Source: Autumnicola psychrophila (GTDB lineage: Bacteria > Bacteroidota > Bacteroidia > Flavobacteriales > Flavobacteriaceae). From it: 64,000 bases of DNA. A program made the position numbers and the translations under genes. The notes under the pieces were generated by a model. It saw only the letters and a program-made list of their open reading frames with translations. It made no database searches and had not been told where the DNA came from. Of the stretch, positions 52,396-62,436 are shown piece by piece; position 1 is the stretch's first letter, and each line of letters starts with the position of its first letter. The stretch is from assembly GCF_031846645.1 (NCBI RefSeq), contig NZ_JAVRHN010000005.1:1-64000 (forward strand), read 5' to 3'.

Positions 52396-54003
52396 TTATC
52401 TGATTCCGTGCATTTTCTTCACAAGGAACTTATTTATAAGAATCATTATCAATCCCATAAAAATCGGTATAGAAGTGAAAATTAAGAAGAATACAGATAA
52501 TGAATATTGCTCAGAAATAGCGTCTATATATCCTCCTGTATATCCACCAAGAATACCGGCAATAAAGTTGGCCATAAACCAGATTCCAAACATAAGCCCT
52601 ACTAATTTTGGAGGCGATAATTTACTCACATAAGAAAGACCCACGGGAGAAACGCATAACTCTCCTATGGTATGGAAAAAGTAAGCCAGAATTAACCAAA
52701 TCATACTCACAGAAGCCACTTCTGCTCCCTGTGGAATTCCCGAAGCTCCGTATGCAAGAGCACCAAATCCTACTCCCAGTAAAATAAGCCCAATCCCAAA
52801 TTTCACAGGACCTGTAGGATTAAATCGGCTTTCCCATATTTTAGAAAACAGAGGAGCAAAAAGAATAATGAACAGTGAATTTAAAACTGAAAACCATGAA
52901 GCCGGTACTTCTGAAGCATCTGCTATAAATTCTCTGTATAGAATATAAATTACTATACCCCAAATAATCAAAAAGCTTAAGCCAAGAAAAACATTAGACT
53001 TGGCAAAAGAGCCAAAGGTCTGTTTAAACAGCAGTCCTAAAACATAGGTAATCACCAGTAATGGTACGATTGTTATAATTGCATTAATTATTTTAAAAGT
53101 ATATGCGCCACTACCAACAAGTACCCTATCTGTATAATCTGCCGCAAAAATAGTCATAGAACCACCTGCCTGCTCAAAAGCCCACCAAAAGAAAATTGTA
53201 AAGAACGCAAATACAGAAATCACAAGAATCCTGTCGCCCTTTACCTTAGATGAAGTCTCAGTTTTTTGCTCAGGCTCTTCATCTCTAATTACTGCTCCTT
53301 CTTCAGAGCTCACTTCACCTTTAACTGTCTTTTGATCTACATAATCAATTTCTTTTGTAGGTTTCAAGCCGATTTTTCCGAAGATTTTCTGGGCAAAATA
53401 AAATTGCAGCATTCCGAAGAACATAAAGACACCAGCAAGCCCAAAACCCCAGTGCCAGCCAATATTTTCACCTATATATCCACAAAGAAGAATTCCCAGA
53501 AATGCACCAGCATTAATTCCCATGTAAAATATGGTGTAACCGGCATCCTTTTCTTTGTCATCTGTTTTATAAAGTTGCCCTACAATTGAAGAAATATTCG
53601 GCTTAAACAATCCATTCCCGAGGATCAAAAGTACTAGCCCTAAATAGAAAAAGTAGTCTGTAAAACCTTCCAAAGCCATTGATGCATGTCCTAAGGTCAT
53701 TATCAATGCACCCCAGACAACCGCATTACGATACCCGAGAAGTTTATCTGCGATTAAACCACCAAAAATAGGGGTCACGTAGACCAGACCGATATACCAG
53801 CCATAAAGAATAAGTGCATCCTGACGCTCCCAGCCCCAGCCTTCTTCCATGAGAGAGGCAGTTAAGAAAAGTACCAAAAGAGCCCGCATTCCATAATAAG
53901 AAAACCGCTCCCACATTTCGGTAAAAAACAGAACAAACAATCCCGCAGGATGTCCTAAAACTGTACGCTGATTTTCTTCCGAACCTCCAAATTTGAATTC
54001 CAT
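52396..54003 (-). CDS. POT-family proton-dependent peptide transporter
   Basis: The 535-aa MFS protein imports di- and tripeptides. The N-terminus has HPAGLFVLFFTEMWERFSYY with the ExxERFxYY proton-coupling motif and RALLVLF. The POT signature follows in GNGLFKPNISSIVGQLY and a later AGAFLGILLCGYIGENIGWH. About 14 helices and a charged central loop (about 225-260) are present. It lies 19 nt after the DPP-IV-type peptidase gene on the same strand, forming a peptide-use operon. Confidence 0.95.
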   Translation of the reverse strand: MEFKFGGSEENQRTVLGHPAGLFVLFFTEMWERFSYYGMRALLVLFLTASLMEEGWGWERQDALILYGWYIGLVYVTPIFGGLIADKLLGYRNAVVWGALIMTLGHASMALEGFTDYFFYLGLVLLILGNGLFKPNISSIVGQLYKTDDKEKDAGYTIFYMGINAGAFLGILLCGYIGENIGWHWGFGLAGVFMFFGMLQFYFAQKIFGKIGLKPTKEIDYVDQKTVKGEVSSEEGAVIRDEEPEQKTETSSKVKGDRILVISVFAFFTIFFWWAFEQAGGSMTIFAADYTDRVLVGSGAYTFKIINAIITIVPLLVITYVLGLLFKQTFGSFAKSNVFLGLSFLIIWGIVIYILYREFIADASEVPASWFSVLNSLFIILFAPLFSKIWESRFNPTGPVKFGIGLILLGVGFGALAYGASGIPQGAEVASVSMIWLILAYFFHTIGELCVSPVGLSYVSKLSPPKLVGLMFGIWFMANFIAGILGGYTGGYIDAISEQYSLSVFFLIFTSIPIFMGLIMILINKFLVKKMHGIR

Positions 54004-54022
54004 GTGATCCTTTTATTAGGTT

Positions 54023-56194
54023 TTACAATTTATTCTTGATAAAATCTGTCATTTTGGTGTAAAGGTGAAGCCTTGTGTTTCCCCCGTAGATACTGTGATC
54101 CTTGTCCGGATATATTGCCCAGTCAAATTGCTTGTTGGCCTGGATCAAAGCTTCTACCATGCGCATTGTATTCTGCAGGTGCACATTATCGTCACCACCA
54201 CCGTGTATTAACAAGTAATCCCCTTTAAGCTTTTCCACATGATTAATTGGTGAATTATCGTCGTATCCTGAAGGGTTTTCCTGTGGAGTCGTCATATAAC
54301 GTTCGGTATAAATACTGTCATAAAATCTCCAGCTGGTAACAGGCGCAACGGCGATAGCCATAGAAAAGGTATCATTCCCCTGCAAAATTGCGTTAGAAGA
54401 CATAAAGCCACCATAACTCCAGCCCCATATTCCAATTCTATCTTCATCTATATAATTCCACGAACCGAATTTTTGTGCGGCAGCGATCTGGTCTTCCACT
54501 TCATATTTCCCCAACTCACGCTGAGTCACTTTTTTAAATGCTGCACCTTTATAACCTGTTCCGCGAGGATCCACACAAGCAATAATGTAACCTTCATCTG
54601 CCAGTAACTGATACCAGTAATCGTTGGAATTAAAATAGGTATTGGAAACCGACTGTGATCCCGGCCCGGAATACTGAAACATCAAAAGCGGATATTCCTT
54701 GTTTTCATCAAAATCCTGAGGCTTGATCATCCACATATTAAGCTCATTTCCATTGACTTCAATCGTAGAAAGTTCTTTTGGAGAAAAATTATAGGCTTCT
54801 TCCAGTTCCAGCAATTTGCTGTTATCCTTTATTTCCCTGATGAGTTTTCCGTCCTTAGCACGGTGTAAGGTATAAACATAGGGAGTTTCAGTATCAGTGA
54901 AGGAATTAATAAAGTAAGTAAAATCAGCACTAAAATCGGCACTATTGGTTCCTGTTTCCGGAGTTAAAAGTTCTTTCCTTTTACCCTTCGGATTTATAGA
55001 ATATACCGCCCTGTTGACACTTCCTGTTTCTGTGCTTTGATAGAAAATTTTCTTCTTTTTGCGATCAAAGCCATAATAATTTGTCACTTCCCAGTCTCCT
55101 GAAGTTACCTGATTAATCAAATCTCCTTTATCATTGTAATGATAAATATGATTAAAACCATCTTTTTCACTGGTCCAGATAAAGCTGTTATCCTCTAAAA
55201 AAGTCAGGTTATCGGTAATGTCTATATAAGCTTTGTTAGTTTCATTCAGGATCACTTCTTTACTGTTATCTTCTGCATTTACAAAGATAAGATCGAGATC
55301 ATTCTGGTGGCGATTAATCACCTGTACACTTAGCAACATTGGATCTGCACTCCACTTGATCCTTGGGATATAAAAATCGGTATATTCACTTAAATCTATT
55401 TCCTGACTCTCTTCGGAAGCTACATCATACATATGTAGTGAAACCAGCGAATTTGTCTCCCCTGCCTTGGGATATTTAAAAGTATATTCTGAAGGATATA
55501 AGCTCTGTCCAAAAATATCCATAGAGAATTCCGGTACTTTAGATTCGTCGAACTTGATATAAGCTATTTTTTCACCTGAAGGATTCCACTGGAAAGCTTT
55601 TACAAAAGCAAATTCTTCTTCATAAACCCAGTCTGTAATTCCATTGATGATCTTATTTTTTTCACCATCAAAAGTTACCTGCGTTTCCTCTCCGGAAGCG
55701 ATATCGTAAACAAAAATATTATTGTCGAAAACATATGCTATTTTAGAAGCATCTGGAGAGAATGTTGGCTCCTGAACAAGCCTGTCGGTTAATTTGGTTA
55801 ATTCCTTAGTTTCAAAATTGAAGAAATAGTAGATCCCTCGGGAAGATCGCCTGTATATTTTCTCTGAAGCTGTATTGATCAGGATTTTACCCTCATCTTC
55901 ACTTAATTCGAAATCCTGAAATGAGGAAATTCCAGGAAGATCTGCACTATTCAGCATGGTGCGAACCTGCCCGCCGGTACTGTAATTATATACATCTATA
56001 GTAGTCGTCCCCGCATTTCTATCGTTATTTAATACAAGGTATTCCTTGCCATTTTTTAGGGACTGCAGCGACTGCAATCGCTCCTGCCGGAATGTACCAT
56101 TCCAAATTTCTTCAAGGGTGATCTCTTTTTCCTGGGCATGAACAAAAGAGGTTGCAATTAGGAAAAACGTAGCAACAAGTTTAGGGAACTTCAT
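54023..56194 (-). CDS. Dipeptidyl peptidase IV-type S9 serine peptidase
   Basis: The 723-aa exported enzyme has a signal peptide ending FVHAQ (about residue 20), an eight-bladed-propeller N-terminal domain, and an alpha/beta-hydrolase C-terminal domain. The nucleophile lies in GWSYGGFMSSN, the Asp in GGGDDNVHLQNT and the His in DKDHSIYGG. The DPP-IV Glu pair is plausible in VYEEEFAFVKAFQW. It removes N-terminal X-Pro (or X-Ala) dipeptides, which the co-encoded POT transporter could import. It is first in the two-gene operon. Confidence 0.95.
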   Translation of the reverse strand: MKFPKLVATFFLIATSFVHAQEKEITLEEIWNGTFRQERLQSLQSLKNGKEYLVLNNDRNAGTTTIDVYNYSTGGQVRTMLNSADLPGISSFQDFELSEDEGKILINTASEKIYRRSSRGIYYFFNFETKELTKLTDRLVQEPTFSPDASKIAYVFDNNIFVYDIASGEETQVTFDGEKNKIINGITDWVYEEEFAFVKAFQWNPSGEKIAYIKFDESKVPEFSMDIFGQSLYPSEYTFKYPKAGETNSLVSLHMYDVASEESQEIDLSEYTDFYIPRIKWSADPMLLSVQVINRHQNDLDLIFVNAEDNSKEVILNETNKAYIDITDNLTFLEDNSFIWTSEKDGFNHIYHYNDKGDLINQVTSGDWEVTNYYGFDRKKKKIFYQSTETGSVNRAVYSINPKGKRKELLTPETGTNSADFSADFTYFINSFTDTETPYVYTLHRAKDGKLIREIKDNSKLLELEEAYNFSPKELSTIEVNGNELNMWMIKPQDFDENKEYPLLMFQYSGPGSQSVSNTYFNSNDYWYQLLADEGYIIACVDPRGTGYKGAAFKKVTQRELGKYEVEDQIAAAQKFGSWNYIDEDRIGIWGWSYGGFMSSNAILQGNDTFSMAIAVAPVTSWRFYDSIYTERYMTTPQENPSGYDDNSPINHVEKLKGDYLLIHGGGDDNVHLQNTMRMVEALIQANKQFDWAIYPDKDHSIYGGNTRLHLYTKMTDFIKNKL

Positions 56195-56351
56195 TAATTT
56201 TTATAATTTTTACGAAAGGCCAAGTTTACTAAATTTTCAGCAAAAAAAGGAGCGTTTATATGTTAAATGCTAATAATCTGTTAATGAAAAAAATTGGTTT
56301 TAAGCTGTATCTACCTGGTCTTTCAGATTATACTCCTAGAAATAACAATTG

Positions 56352-56359
56352 TATATTTG
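56352..56359 (+). promoter_or_regulatory. Promoter -7 box of the HMG-CoA reductase gene
   Basis: TATATTTG matches the consensus exactly and ends 23 nt before ATG 56383. This favours that start over the longer frame beginning at 56260. Confidence 0.6.
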
Positions 56360-56382
56360 AACTTTCAAAAATCAACCCAAAA

Positions 56383-57702
56383 ATGACAGAACCCGTAGCC
56401 GGTTTTTCCAAATTCAGCAAAGAAGAAAAAATTCAGTGGCTTAGCAATTATTATCTAAATAATGATCCAGAGGCAGTTAAAGTCTTAAAGCAGTATTGGA
56501 ACAGAGAGGATAAGCTCCAGCAGTTACATGATGAATTTACAGAAAATACTATATCTAATTTTTACCTTCCTTTTGGTCTTGCCCCCAATTTTTTAATTAA
56601 CGGCAGACTAATAGCAATTCCTATGGTCATTGAGGAAAGCTCGGTAATTGCTGCAGCAAGTAAAGCTGCAAAATTCTGGGGAAGCCGGGGCGGATTTAAA
56701 GCCACAGTGTTAAACACAAAGAAGATTGGCCAGGTTCATTTTATTTACAAAGGTGATTTCAGCAAACTGCAAAGATTTTTCACTGAAGTATATTCCCAAT
56801 TGCTTGATGCGGTAAAGCCTATCACCAAAAATATGGAAAAGCGCGGTGGCGGTGTTCTGGAGGTGGAGCTAAGAGACAAAACAGAAAAACTCGAAAACTA
56901 TTATCAGTTGCACTGCAATTTCGACACGAGGGATTCTATGGGTGCAAACTTTATTAATTCCTGTCTCGAAAAATTTGCTGAAGTATTACAGAACGAAGCT
57001 CATAATTATTCAGATTTTAATGCTGAAGAAAAGGATATCGAGATCCTGATGAGCATTCTTTCCAATTATGTTCCGGAGTGTGTTGTGAGAGCTGAAGTTT
57101 CCTGCCCTCTGGATGAACTTTCTGATGATCCCAAACTGGACGGTCAGGAATTCGCTGATAAATTTCTTAGAGCAATTCGTATTGCTGAAGTTGAAAAACA
57201 TCGTGCTGTCACCCATAACAAAGGAATCATGAATGGGATCGACGCAGTTGTGCTCGCTACAGGAAATGACTTTAGGGCCGTGGAAGCAGGAGTTCATGCC
57301 TACGCTTCAAAAGATGGTGAATATACCAGTCTTACCCATGCTTCAGTTGAAAACAAAATCTTCAGGTTTTGGATGGAAATACCACTTGCACTGGGAACGG
57401 TAGGAGGCCTCACCAGTCTTCATCCTTTAGTGAAACTGGCGCTTCAGATCCTTCAAAAACCTTCCGCAGAAGATTTAATGAAAATTGTTGCTGTGGCAGG
57501 CCTGGCCCAGAATTTTGGTGCGGTCAAATCTTTAATTACAACAGGAATTCAGCAGGGACACATGAAAATGCACCTTATGAATATCCTGAATCAACAACAT
57601 GCAACTTCGCAGGAAAAAGAATTTATAATAGATTTCTTCAGAAAAAATAAAGTTTCGCACAGTAGCGTGATAGATCAGCTTGAAAAAATAAGACAACAAT
57701 GA
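56383..57702 (+). CDS. mvaA: Hydroxymethylglutaryl-CoA reductase, class II
   Basis: The 439-aa enzyme interconverts HMG-CoA and mevalonate. Family segments are PVAGFSKFSKEEKIQWL at the N-terminus, RLIAIPMVIEESSVIAAASK (catalytic Glu), NFDTRDSMGANFINS, HNKGIMNGIDAV (catalytic Lys) and GLTSLHPLVKLALQIL. Class II enzymes are labelled degradative. In Flavobacteriia, which make isoprenoids by the mevalonate route, this one is expected to act in biosynthesis. Start at 56383 is chosen from the promoter box and family alignment. It overlaps the GHMP kinase gene by 4 nt. Confidence 0.95.
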   Translation: MTEPVAGFSKFSKEEKIQWLSNYYLNNDPEAVKVLKQYWNREDKLQQLHDEFTENTISNFYLPFGLAPNFLINGRLIAIPMVIEESSVIAAASKAAKFWGSRGGFKATVLNTKKIGQVHFIYKGDFSKLQRFFTEVYSQLLDAVKPITKNMEKRGGGVLEVELRDKTEKLENYYQLHCNFDTRDSMGANFINSCLEKFAEVLQNEAHNYSDFNAEEKDIEILMSILSNYVPECVVRAEVSCPLDELSDDPKLDGQEFADKFLRAIRIAEVEKHRAVTHNKGIMNGIDAVVLATGNDFRAVEAGVHAYASKDGEYTSLTHASVENKIFRFWMEIPLALGTVGGLTSLHPLVKLALQILQKPSAEDLMKIVAVAGLAQNFGAVKSLITTGIQQGHMKMHLMNILNQQHATSQEKEFIIDFFRKNKVSHSSVIDQLEKIRQQ

Positions 57703-58616
57703 AAAGATTCCAAAGCAACGGTAAATTACTCATCACGGGCGAATATGCAGTTTTAAACGGAGCGAAAGCACTGACTGTCCCAACAAAATTTTCTCAGGAC
57801 CTTATAATTCATGAAAGTGAAGAGACTACCACGAACTGGAAGAGCTTTGACCAGGATGATAAAGTATGGTTTGAGGGAGCGTTTAAGATTGAAAACGGAG
57901 AAGTAAAGTGTATCTCAGAAAATGCTTCTTCTGAAGTTGCCAAACGCTTAATTCAGATTTTACAGGCTGCACATCATTCAAATCCTGAAGTATTTGCTGA
58001 GAACATGGGATATAACGTAGAAACGAAATTAAATTTTGACCAAAATTGGGGTTTGGGAACCTCCTCTACTCTCATAAATAATATCGCACAATGGTTCAAC
58101 ATTGATGCATTCCAACTTTTAGCAAAAACTTTTGGTGGCAGCGGATTCGACATTGCTGCTGCGCAAAATAATAATCCTGTGACTTATCAATTAACAGGAA
58201 CCGGAAGGACGGTCTTAAATGCCAATTTTCGACCTCCTTTCAAGGATGACTTGTTTTTTGTTTATCTGAACAACAAACAGAACAGCAGGCAGGCCATTGC
58301 ACACTACAAAAATCAGCCACAGGAGAACCTGGATGTGCTAATTGAGAAAATTTCCAATATTACCCTTCAATTTATCGATTGCACAAGTCTAGCAGAGTTT
58401 GAAATGCTTATTGAAATTCATGAAACGCTCATTTCTCAGGCAATAAACCTTCCGAAGGTGAAAACGGAGCTGTTTAATGACTATCCGCGTAAAATAAAGA
58501 GCCTTGGCGGCTGGGGCGGTGATTTTGTAATGGCCACCGGAGGAGAAAATGAAAAAGAGTATTTCCGAAGTAAGGGTTACCATACCATTTTTTCTTATGA
58601 AGATATAGTTTTATAA
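57699..58616 (+). CDS. GHMP-family kinase (GYDIA type), mevalonate pathway candidate
   Basis: The 305-aa kinase has the N-terminal SNGKLLITGEYAVLNGAKAL, the phosphate-binding WGLGTSSTLINNIAQ loop, and GGSGFDIAAAQ, the variant of the G-Y-D-I-A motif that names the group (Phe replaces Tyr). A Gly-rich motif 3 appears in SLGGWGGDFVMATG. It is translationally coupled to mvaA, so phosphorylation of mevalonate or a related intermediate is likely. The exact substrate cannot be read from sequence. A strong terminator follows. Confidence 0.9.
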   Translation: MKRFQSNGKLLITGEYAVLNGAKALTVPTKFSQDLIIHESEETTTNWKSFDQDDKVWFEGAFKIENGEVKCISENASSEVAKRLIQILQAAHHSNPEVFAENMGYNVETKLNFDQNWGLGTSSTLINNIAQWFNIDAFQLLAKTFGGSGFDIAAAQNNNPVTYQLTGTGRTVLNANFRPPFKDDLFFVYLNNKQNSRQAIAHYKNQPQENLDVLIEKISNITLQFIDCTSLAEFEMLIEIHETLISQAINLPKVKTELFNDYPRKIKSLGGWGGDFVMATGGENEKEYFRSKGYHTIFSYEDIVL

Positions 58617-58672
58617 AATTTGAATCGGCTTAAAAGTCACTGCTCCAAAACGGCAATTATCGTACATAAAAC

Positions 58673-58701
58673 AAAAAAGTCTCCGTAGTGGAGACTTTTT
58701 T
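58673..58701. terminator. Bidirectional intrinsic terminator
   Basis: AAAAAAGTCTCC (58673-58684) pairs with GGAGACTTTTTT (58690-58701) around a 5-nt loop. It separates the convergent GHMP kinase and isomerase genes and can serve both. Confidence 0.95.
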
Positions 58702-58732
58702 ATATCATCAATATTTTATTTAACTGAAACTT

Positions 58733-60853
58733 CTAATAGAAATTAGACCTGTTATCTTCAATTTCAGCATTTTTCTTTAGAGCTTCAAAAACCCTTGTAC
58801 TGGCTTCCTGACGACGACGCATTGTTTCCTGTTGTGCAACAGCATTGTAAGAGTTTAGAGCCGGAGCTTCATTTTTAGCTGTTACTTCAACCACATAAAC
58901 TCCTTTATCTCCCGCGATAGGCGCGCTAAGGTTTCCGGTTTCCAACCCGAATGCAGTACCAACCACTTCTGGTTCGCTACCGGCACCAGGCAATGTTGGA
59001 TTGTTAAGATTAACCGCATTGGCCGTCTGAACAATTACATTCTGATTTTCAGCTATAGCCACTAATGTATTACCACTAATTTTCTCTTTAATAATCTCAG
59101 CTTTTTTACGCTTAGTTAGTATTGGAATAACAGTAGAAGAAGCTTCTTCGGCACTCATTAATCCAGCGTCCTTTTTCGAGGTTAATTGCGCAACAACATA
59201 GCCGTTAGGGGTGTCAAAACGTTTAACCTCACCCACTTCCACGTCTTCTTCAAATGCCCATTGTATTACACCTCTTTGAGGACCAACACCGGGAAGATTT
59301 TCATCAAGTGCTTTTACTTGTTGAACTGTCCTTACATTATAGTTTTCACTTTTTGCCTGTTCAGTAAAATCGCCGTCAGCTGCAGCAATCTGGAATTTTG
59401 TTACCTCGTTAAAAAGGTCACTTCTGGAGCGCTCTGATGGAACAACTTCTTTTGTTACGGTAGCAACTTTAACTGCTTTCTCTTCTTCTGTCTGCTCATC
59501 TATGGAAATAACATGATAACCCAATTCTGTTTCCACAACACCTACATCACCTTCGTCATTGTCAAAAACGTAATCTTCAAAAGCGGGAATCATTTGTCCC
59601 GGAGAAAACCATCCTAAGTCTCCTGCATTTTGTTCTTTAGAACGATCTGAAGAAAATTGTGAAACTAAATCTCCAAATTGTGACTGATCTCTTCTTACCA
59701 CATTAGCAAGACTATCTGCAAGCGCTTCTGCTTCTGCTTTGGTCCTTGTGGCTTCAGGATCTATCTGCGTACCCTCATAAGCAACTAAAATATGACTGGC
59801 TTTTACAGAATCAGGAATTTGTTTGGTTTCCAGCATTCTTGTTATTTTCCACGCATTATTTTCTTCGTAAGGACCATAGGTTTCTCCTTCTGAAAGATTA
59901 AAAATCTGCTCTGCATGCTCTCCGGAAAGATCACTTCTAAACTGGAATTGATCCTGAAAAGGAGTATCTGAGTATTGATTAACAAAATCCTCAACATCTT
60001 CTGTAGCACCAAACCCAGCAATAGTGTCATTTGCTCCTGAAGCAGAATTATACTCTGCCCTGTTTTGCATCAAAGACTGGATTTCTTCCTTTGCTTCAGA
60101 TTTATCTTCTGAAGAGGCAGTTTCTTCAAAATATACATACTGAAGGTTTACGGCTTTTTCAGTCTCAAACCTGGTCGGATGATTTTTTACATACTCGTTT
60201 ATTTCAGATTTACTAACCTCCACCTGATCATCTGGAACGGAAGTGTATGGAACCTGAACGAAGCTAAGATCGATATTGTCATTTTCTAACCTGTAAGCTT
60301 GCTCAGCTTCGGTTACTGTCGCACCGACACCTGCGCTTATCATGTTAAAGTAAAGATTCTGGCGGGCAGTTGCTGCCATATTCTGAGTGTATTGTTGCCA
60401 TTGAGCATAAGCCTGAGGAGAAGTAGCTCTCATATTGGCCACATATTCCTTTAACCTGTTCTCGTCAAACATTCCTGCCTCGTTCTGGAAGTTAGGATTA
60501 TTTGCCATCTGAACCCTGATCATCTGCGTTATTTGATCTTCTTCAGCCCTTAAACCTATCTCTTCCAGTTGATCTTCAATAATAATCTCTCTAAGTTTTA
60601 GCTCCCAAACGCGGTTAGCAGCCTGTATATTACTGACATTTCCTCCGGTATTACGCTGGAGGGCCTCTACCTGCTGTGCAAATTCTTCACGACTAACTTC
60701 TTCTCCATTCACTGTAGCAATGATGTTTTGTGACTTCTGTGAAGACAAGCCGCCATTACGTATAACATCTGCCAAAACAAAAGAGAACAGAGCCAAAGCA
60801 ATGATGATAATCAAGAAAACAGAACGCTGTCTGATTTTATTTAATACTGCCAT
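58733..60853 (-). CDS. PpiD/SurA-type peptidyl-prolyl isomerase
   Basis: The 706-aa protein has one N-terminal membrane helix (about 12-32, SVFLIIIIALALFSFVLADV), SurA-N/PpiD-like chaperone helices (about 45-330) and a parvulin domain (about 345-450; SHILVAYEGT, GDLGWFSPGQMIPAFEDYVF, TELGYHVISI). Its domain order fits PpiD, a periplasmic foldase for outer-membrane proteins anchored in the inner membrane. A possible second, degenerate parvulin-like segment follows. It is downstream of the CNNM gene on the same strand. Confidence 0.94.
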   Translation of the reverse strand: MAVLNKIRQRSVFLIIIIALALFSFVLADVIRNGGLSSQKSQNIIATVNGEEVSREEFAQQVEALQRNTGGNVSNIQAANRVWELKLREIIIEDQLEEIGLRAEEDQITQMIRVQMANNPNFQNEAGMFDENRLKEYVANMRATSPQAYAQWQQYTQNMAATARQNLYFNMISAGVGATVTEAEQAYRLENDNIDLSFVQVPYTSVPDDQVEVSKSEINEYVKNHPTRFETEKAVNLQYVYFEETASSEDKSEAKEEIQSLMQNRAEYNSASGANDTIAGFGATEDVEDFVNQYSDTPFQDQFQFRSDLSGEHAEQIFNLSEGETYGPYEENNAWKITRMLETKQIPDSVKASHILVAYEGTQIDPEATRTKAEAEALADSLANVVRRDQSQFGDLVSQFSSDRSKEQNAGDLGWFSPGQMIPAFEDYVFDNDEGDVGVVETELGYHVISIDEQTEEEKAVKVATVTKEVVPSERSRSDLFNEVTKFQIAAADGDFTEQAKSENYNVRTVQQVKALDENLPGVGPQRGVIQWAFEEDVEVGEVKRFDTPNGYVVAQLTSKKDAGLMSAEEASSTVIPILTKRKKAEIIKEKISGNTLVAIAENQNVIVQTANAVNLNNPTLPGAGSEPEVVGTAFGLETGNLSAPIAGDKGVYVVEVTAKNEAPALNSYNAVAQQETMRRRQEASTRVFEALKKNAEIEDNRSNFY

Positions 60854-60904
60854 TTGTAATTAATTTTTTATCAAAATATAGTGGGCGAAAATAGTGTTTT
60901 TAGC

Positions 60905-60927
60905 CTAATTATAAAACTTATAATTAG
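60905..60927. other. AT-rich perfect hairpin between the CNNM and isomerase genes
   Basis: CTAATTATAA (60905-60914) pairs with TTATAATTAG (60918-60927) around a 3-nt loop. It lies 23 nt past the CNNM stop. It lacks GC pairs and a good T-run, so it may be a weak terminator or a protein-binding palindrome. Confidence 0.45.
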
Positions 60928-60949
60928 CAAAATATTAACTCGTAGAAAA

Positions 60950-62239
60950 TTAGTCAGCAGGTTTGACTTTTACCTCTACCACCTCAATTTTTGTATTGGA
61001 AACTTCGAGGATCAGGAATTCAAAATTTTCAATCTTAAGAACCTCTCCCTGCTGCGGAATTTCTTCAGTATGATTTACAATATAACCCCCCAGAGTTTCA
61101 TAGTTTTCACCAACCGGAATGTCCAATTTATAAGCTTCATTTACATAATCTACTTCTGTCCTTGCAGAGAAACGGTAGTAATCTTCCTCTAGTTTTTCCT
61201 CAATTAAAATGGCAGAATCATGCTCATCCTCAATTTCCCCAAAAAGTTCCTCGACAATATCTTCTACAGTCATCATCCCGCTTGTACCACCGTATTCGTC
61301 TATAACAACGGCTATACTTTTTCGCTTTTTGATTAGCACATTAAGGACATCTTTTACCCACATGGTCTCTGGAATAAAAACAACAGGTAAAAGCACAGAT
61401 TTTATGGATGTTGGCTTTTTGAACAATTCAAAAGAATGAACGTAGCCTATAATATCATCTATGGTTTCGTTATAAATCAGGATTTTGGATAATCCCGTTT
61501 CTGTAAATTTATTAATAAGATCCCCTGGATTTTCTTTTTGATCTACCGCAATAATTTCTGTCCTGGGAATCATTACCTCGCGGGCTTTAATTTCAGAAAA
61601 CTCCAAGGCATTCTGAAAAATCTGGATCTCGGAATCTACTTCTTCATTTTCCTCTACGGTTTCCATCTGCTCACTTATAAAATTTCCAAGCTCTACCTTG
61701 GTAAAAGCAAGCTGAACCTCGTCCCCTTCAGTTTTAAAGAACCTCTTCAGTACCTTGTCTGAAACCCATATAACAAAGGAAGAAATAAAACTAAAGAGCA
61801 GGTAAAAGAAATAAGCCGGTACCGCAAAAAGCTTAAGCATGGAATTGGCATATATCTGAAAGAAAACCTTTGGAAGAAATTCCGCAGTTAGCAAAATAAC
61901 CAACGTAGATATTACCGTTTGGGTAAAAAGGCTTAAATCTACAATGAGATATCTTAGTATATCGTTCTCCACTGGACGCATTCCAACAAGCCATTCCATT
62001 AAGAGATCACCCATAAAAAAGCCGTAGACAACAAGTGCGATATTATTCCCTACCAGCATGGTAGCAATAAATTTGGAAGGTTTTTTTGTGAGCCTTTTCA
62101 GAACCGTAGCAAGAAAATCGTTCTGACGTTTTTCAATTTCAATAAAAATCTTGTTGGAGGAAACGTACGCGATTTCCATTCCGGAGAAAAAAGCAGAAAA
62201 TACAAGGGAAAGAACAATAATTAGAACATCTATATTCAT
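60950..62239 (-). CDS. CNNM/CorC-type membrane protein (hemolysin-III-unrelated, DUF21-CBS)
   Basis: The 429-aa protein has a DUF21 (CNNM) membrane domain with about four helices (1-175; FFSGMEIAYVSSNKIF, MLVGNNIALVVYGFFMG). A CBS pair follows (about 205-330; VMIPRTEIIAVDQKENPGDL, VVIDEYGGTSGMMTVEDIVE), then a CorC/HlyC C-terminal domain. Relatives act in Mg2+/Co2+ homeostasis; GldE of gliding motility is in the same superfamily but has other neighbours. Its ATG lies 5 nt after the 63-aa gene's stop. Confidence 0.92.
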   Translation of the reverse strand: MNIDVLIIVLSLVFSAFFSGMEIAYVSSNKIFIEIEKRQNDFLATVLKRLTKKPSKFIATMLVGNNIALVVYGFFMGDLLMEWLVGMRPVENDILRYLIVDLSLFTQTVISTLVILLTAEFLPKVFFQIYANSMLKLFAVPAYFFYLLFSFISSFVIWVSDKVLKRFFKTEGDEVQLAFTKVELGNFISEQMETVEENEEVDSEIQIFQNALEFSEIKAREVMIPRTEIIAVDQKENPGDLINKFTETGLSKILIYNETIDDIIGYVHSFELFKKPTSIKSVLLPVVFIPETMWVKDVLNVLIKKRKSIAVVIDEYGGTSGMMTVEDIVEELFGEIEDEHDSAILIEEKLEEDYYRFSARTEVDYVNEAYKLDIPVGENYETLGGYIVNHTEEIPQQGEVLKIENFEFLILEVSNTKIEVVEVKVKPAD

Positions 62240-62244
62240 ATAGA

Positions 62245-62436
62245 TTATTTGTTTCGGTCCTTAAGCTTTTTTCTAAAGCGCCTTTTAAAGAAAAACATGA
62301 AGATGGAAATTAGAGCGAAAAATATGAATATATAAGCTCTGTCCCTTTCGAGATCCCATATCCTGATAGTTTCAAAGATGAAGAATGCAGCAAAAGCTAA
62401 ATATGCATATTCAAAAAATTTGAAGTATTTACTCAT
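62245..62436 (-). CDS. Small two-helix membrane protein
   Basis: The 63-aa protein has two hydrophobic helices (about 10-24 and 34-50) and a basic tail (KRRFRKKLKDRNK) that would stay in the cytoplasm. It overlaps lptC by 8 nt and precedes the CNNM gene by 5 nt, so it is almost surely translated. I do not recognise a family; a role with LPS export or the CNNM protein is only positional. Confidence 0.8.
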   Translation of the reverse strand: MSKYFKFFEYAYLAFAAFFIFETIRIWDLERDRAYIFIFFALISIFMFFFKRRFRKKLKDRNK

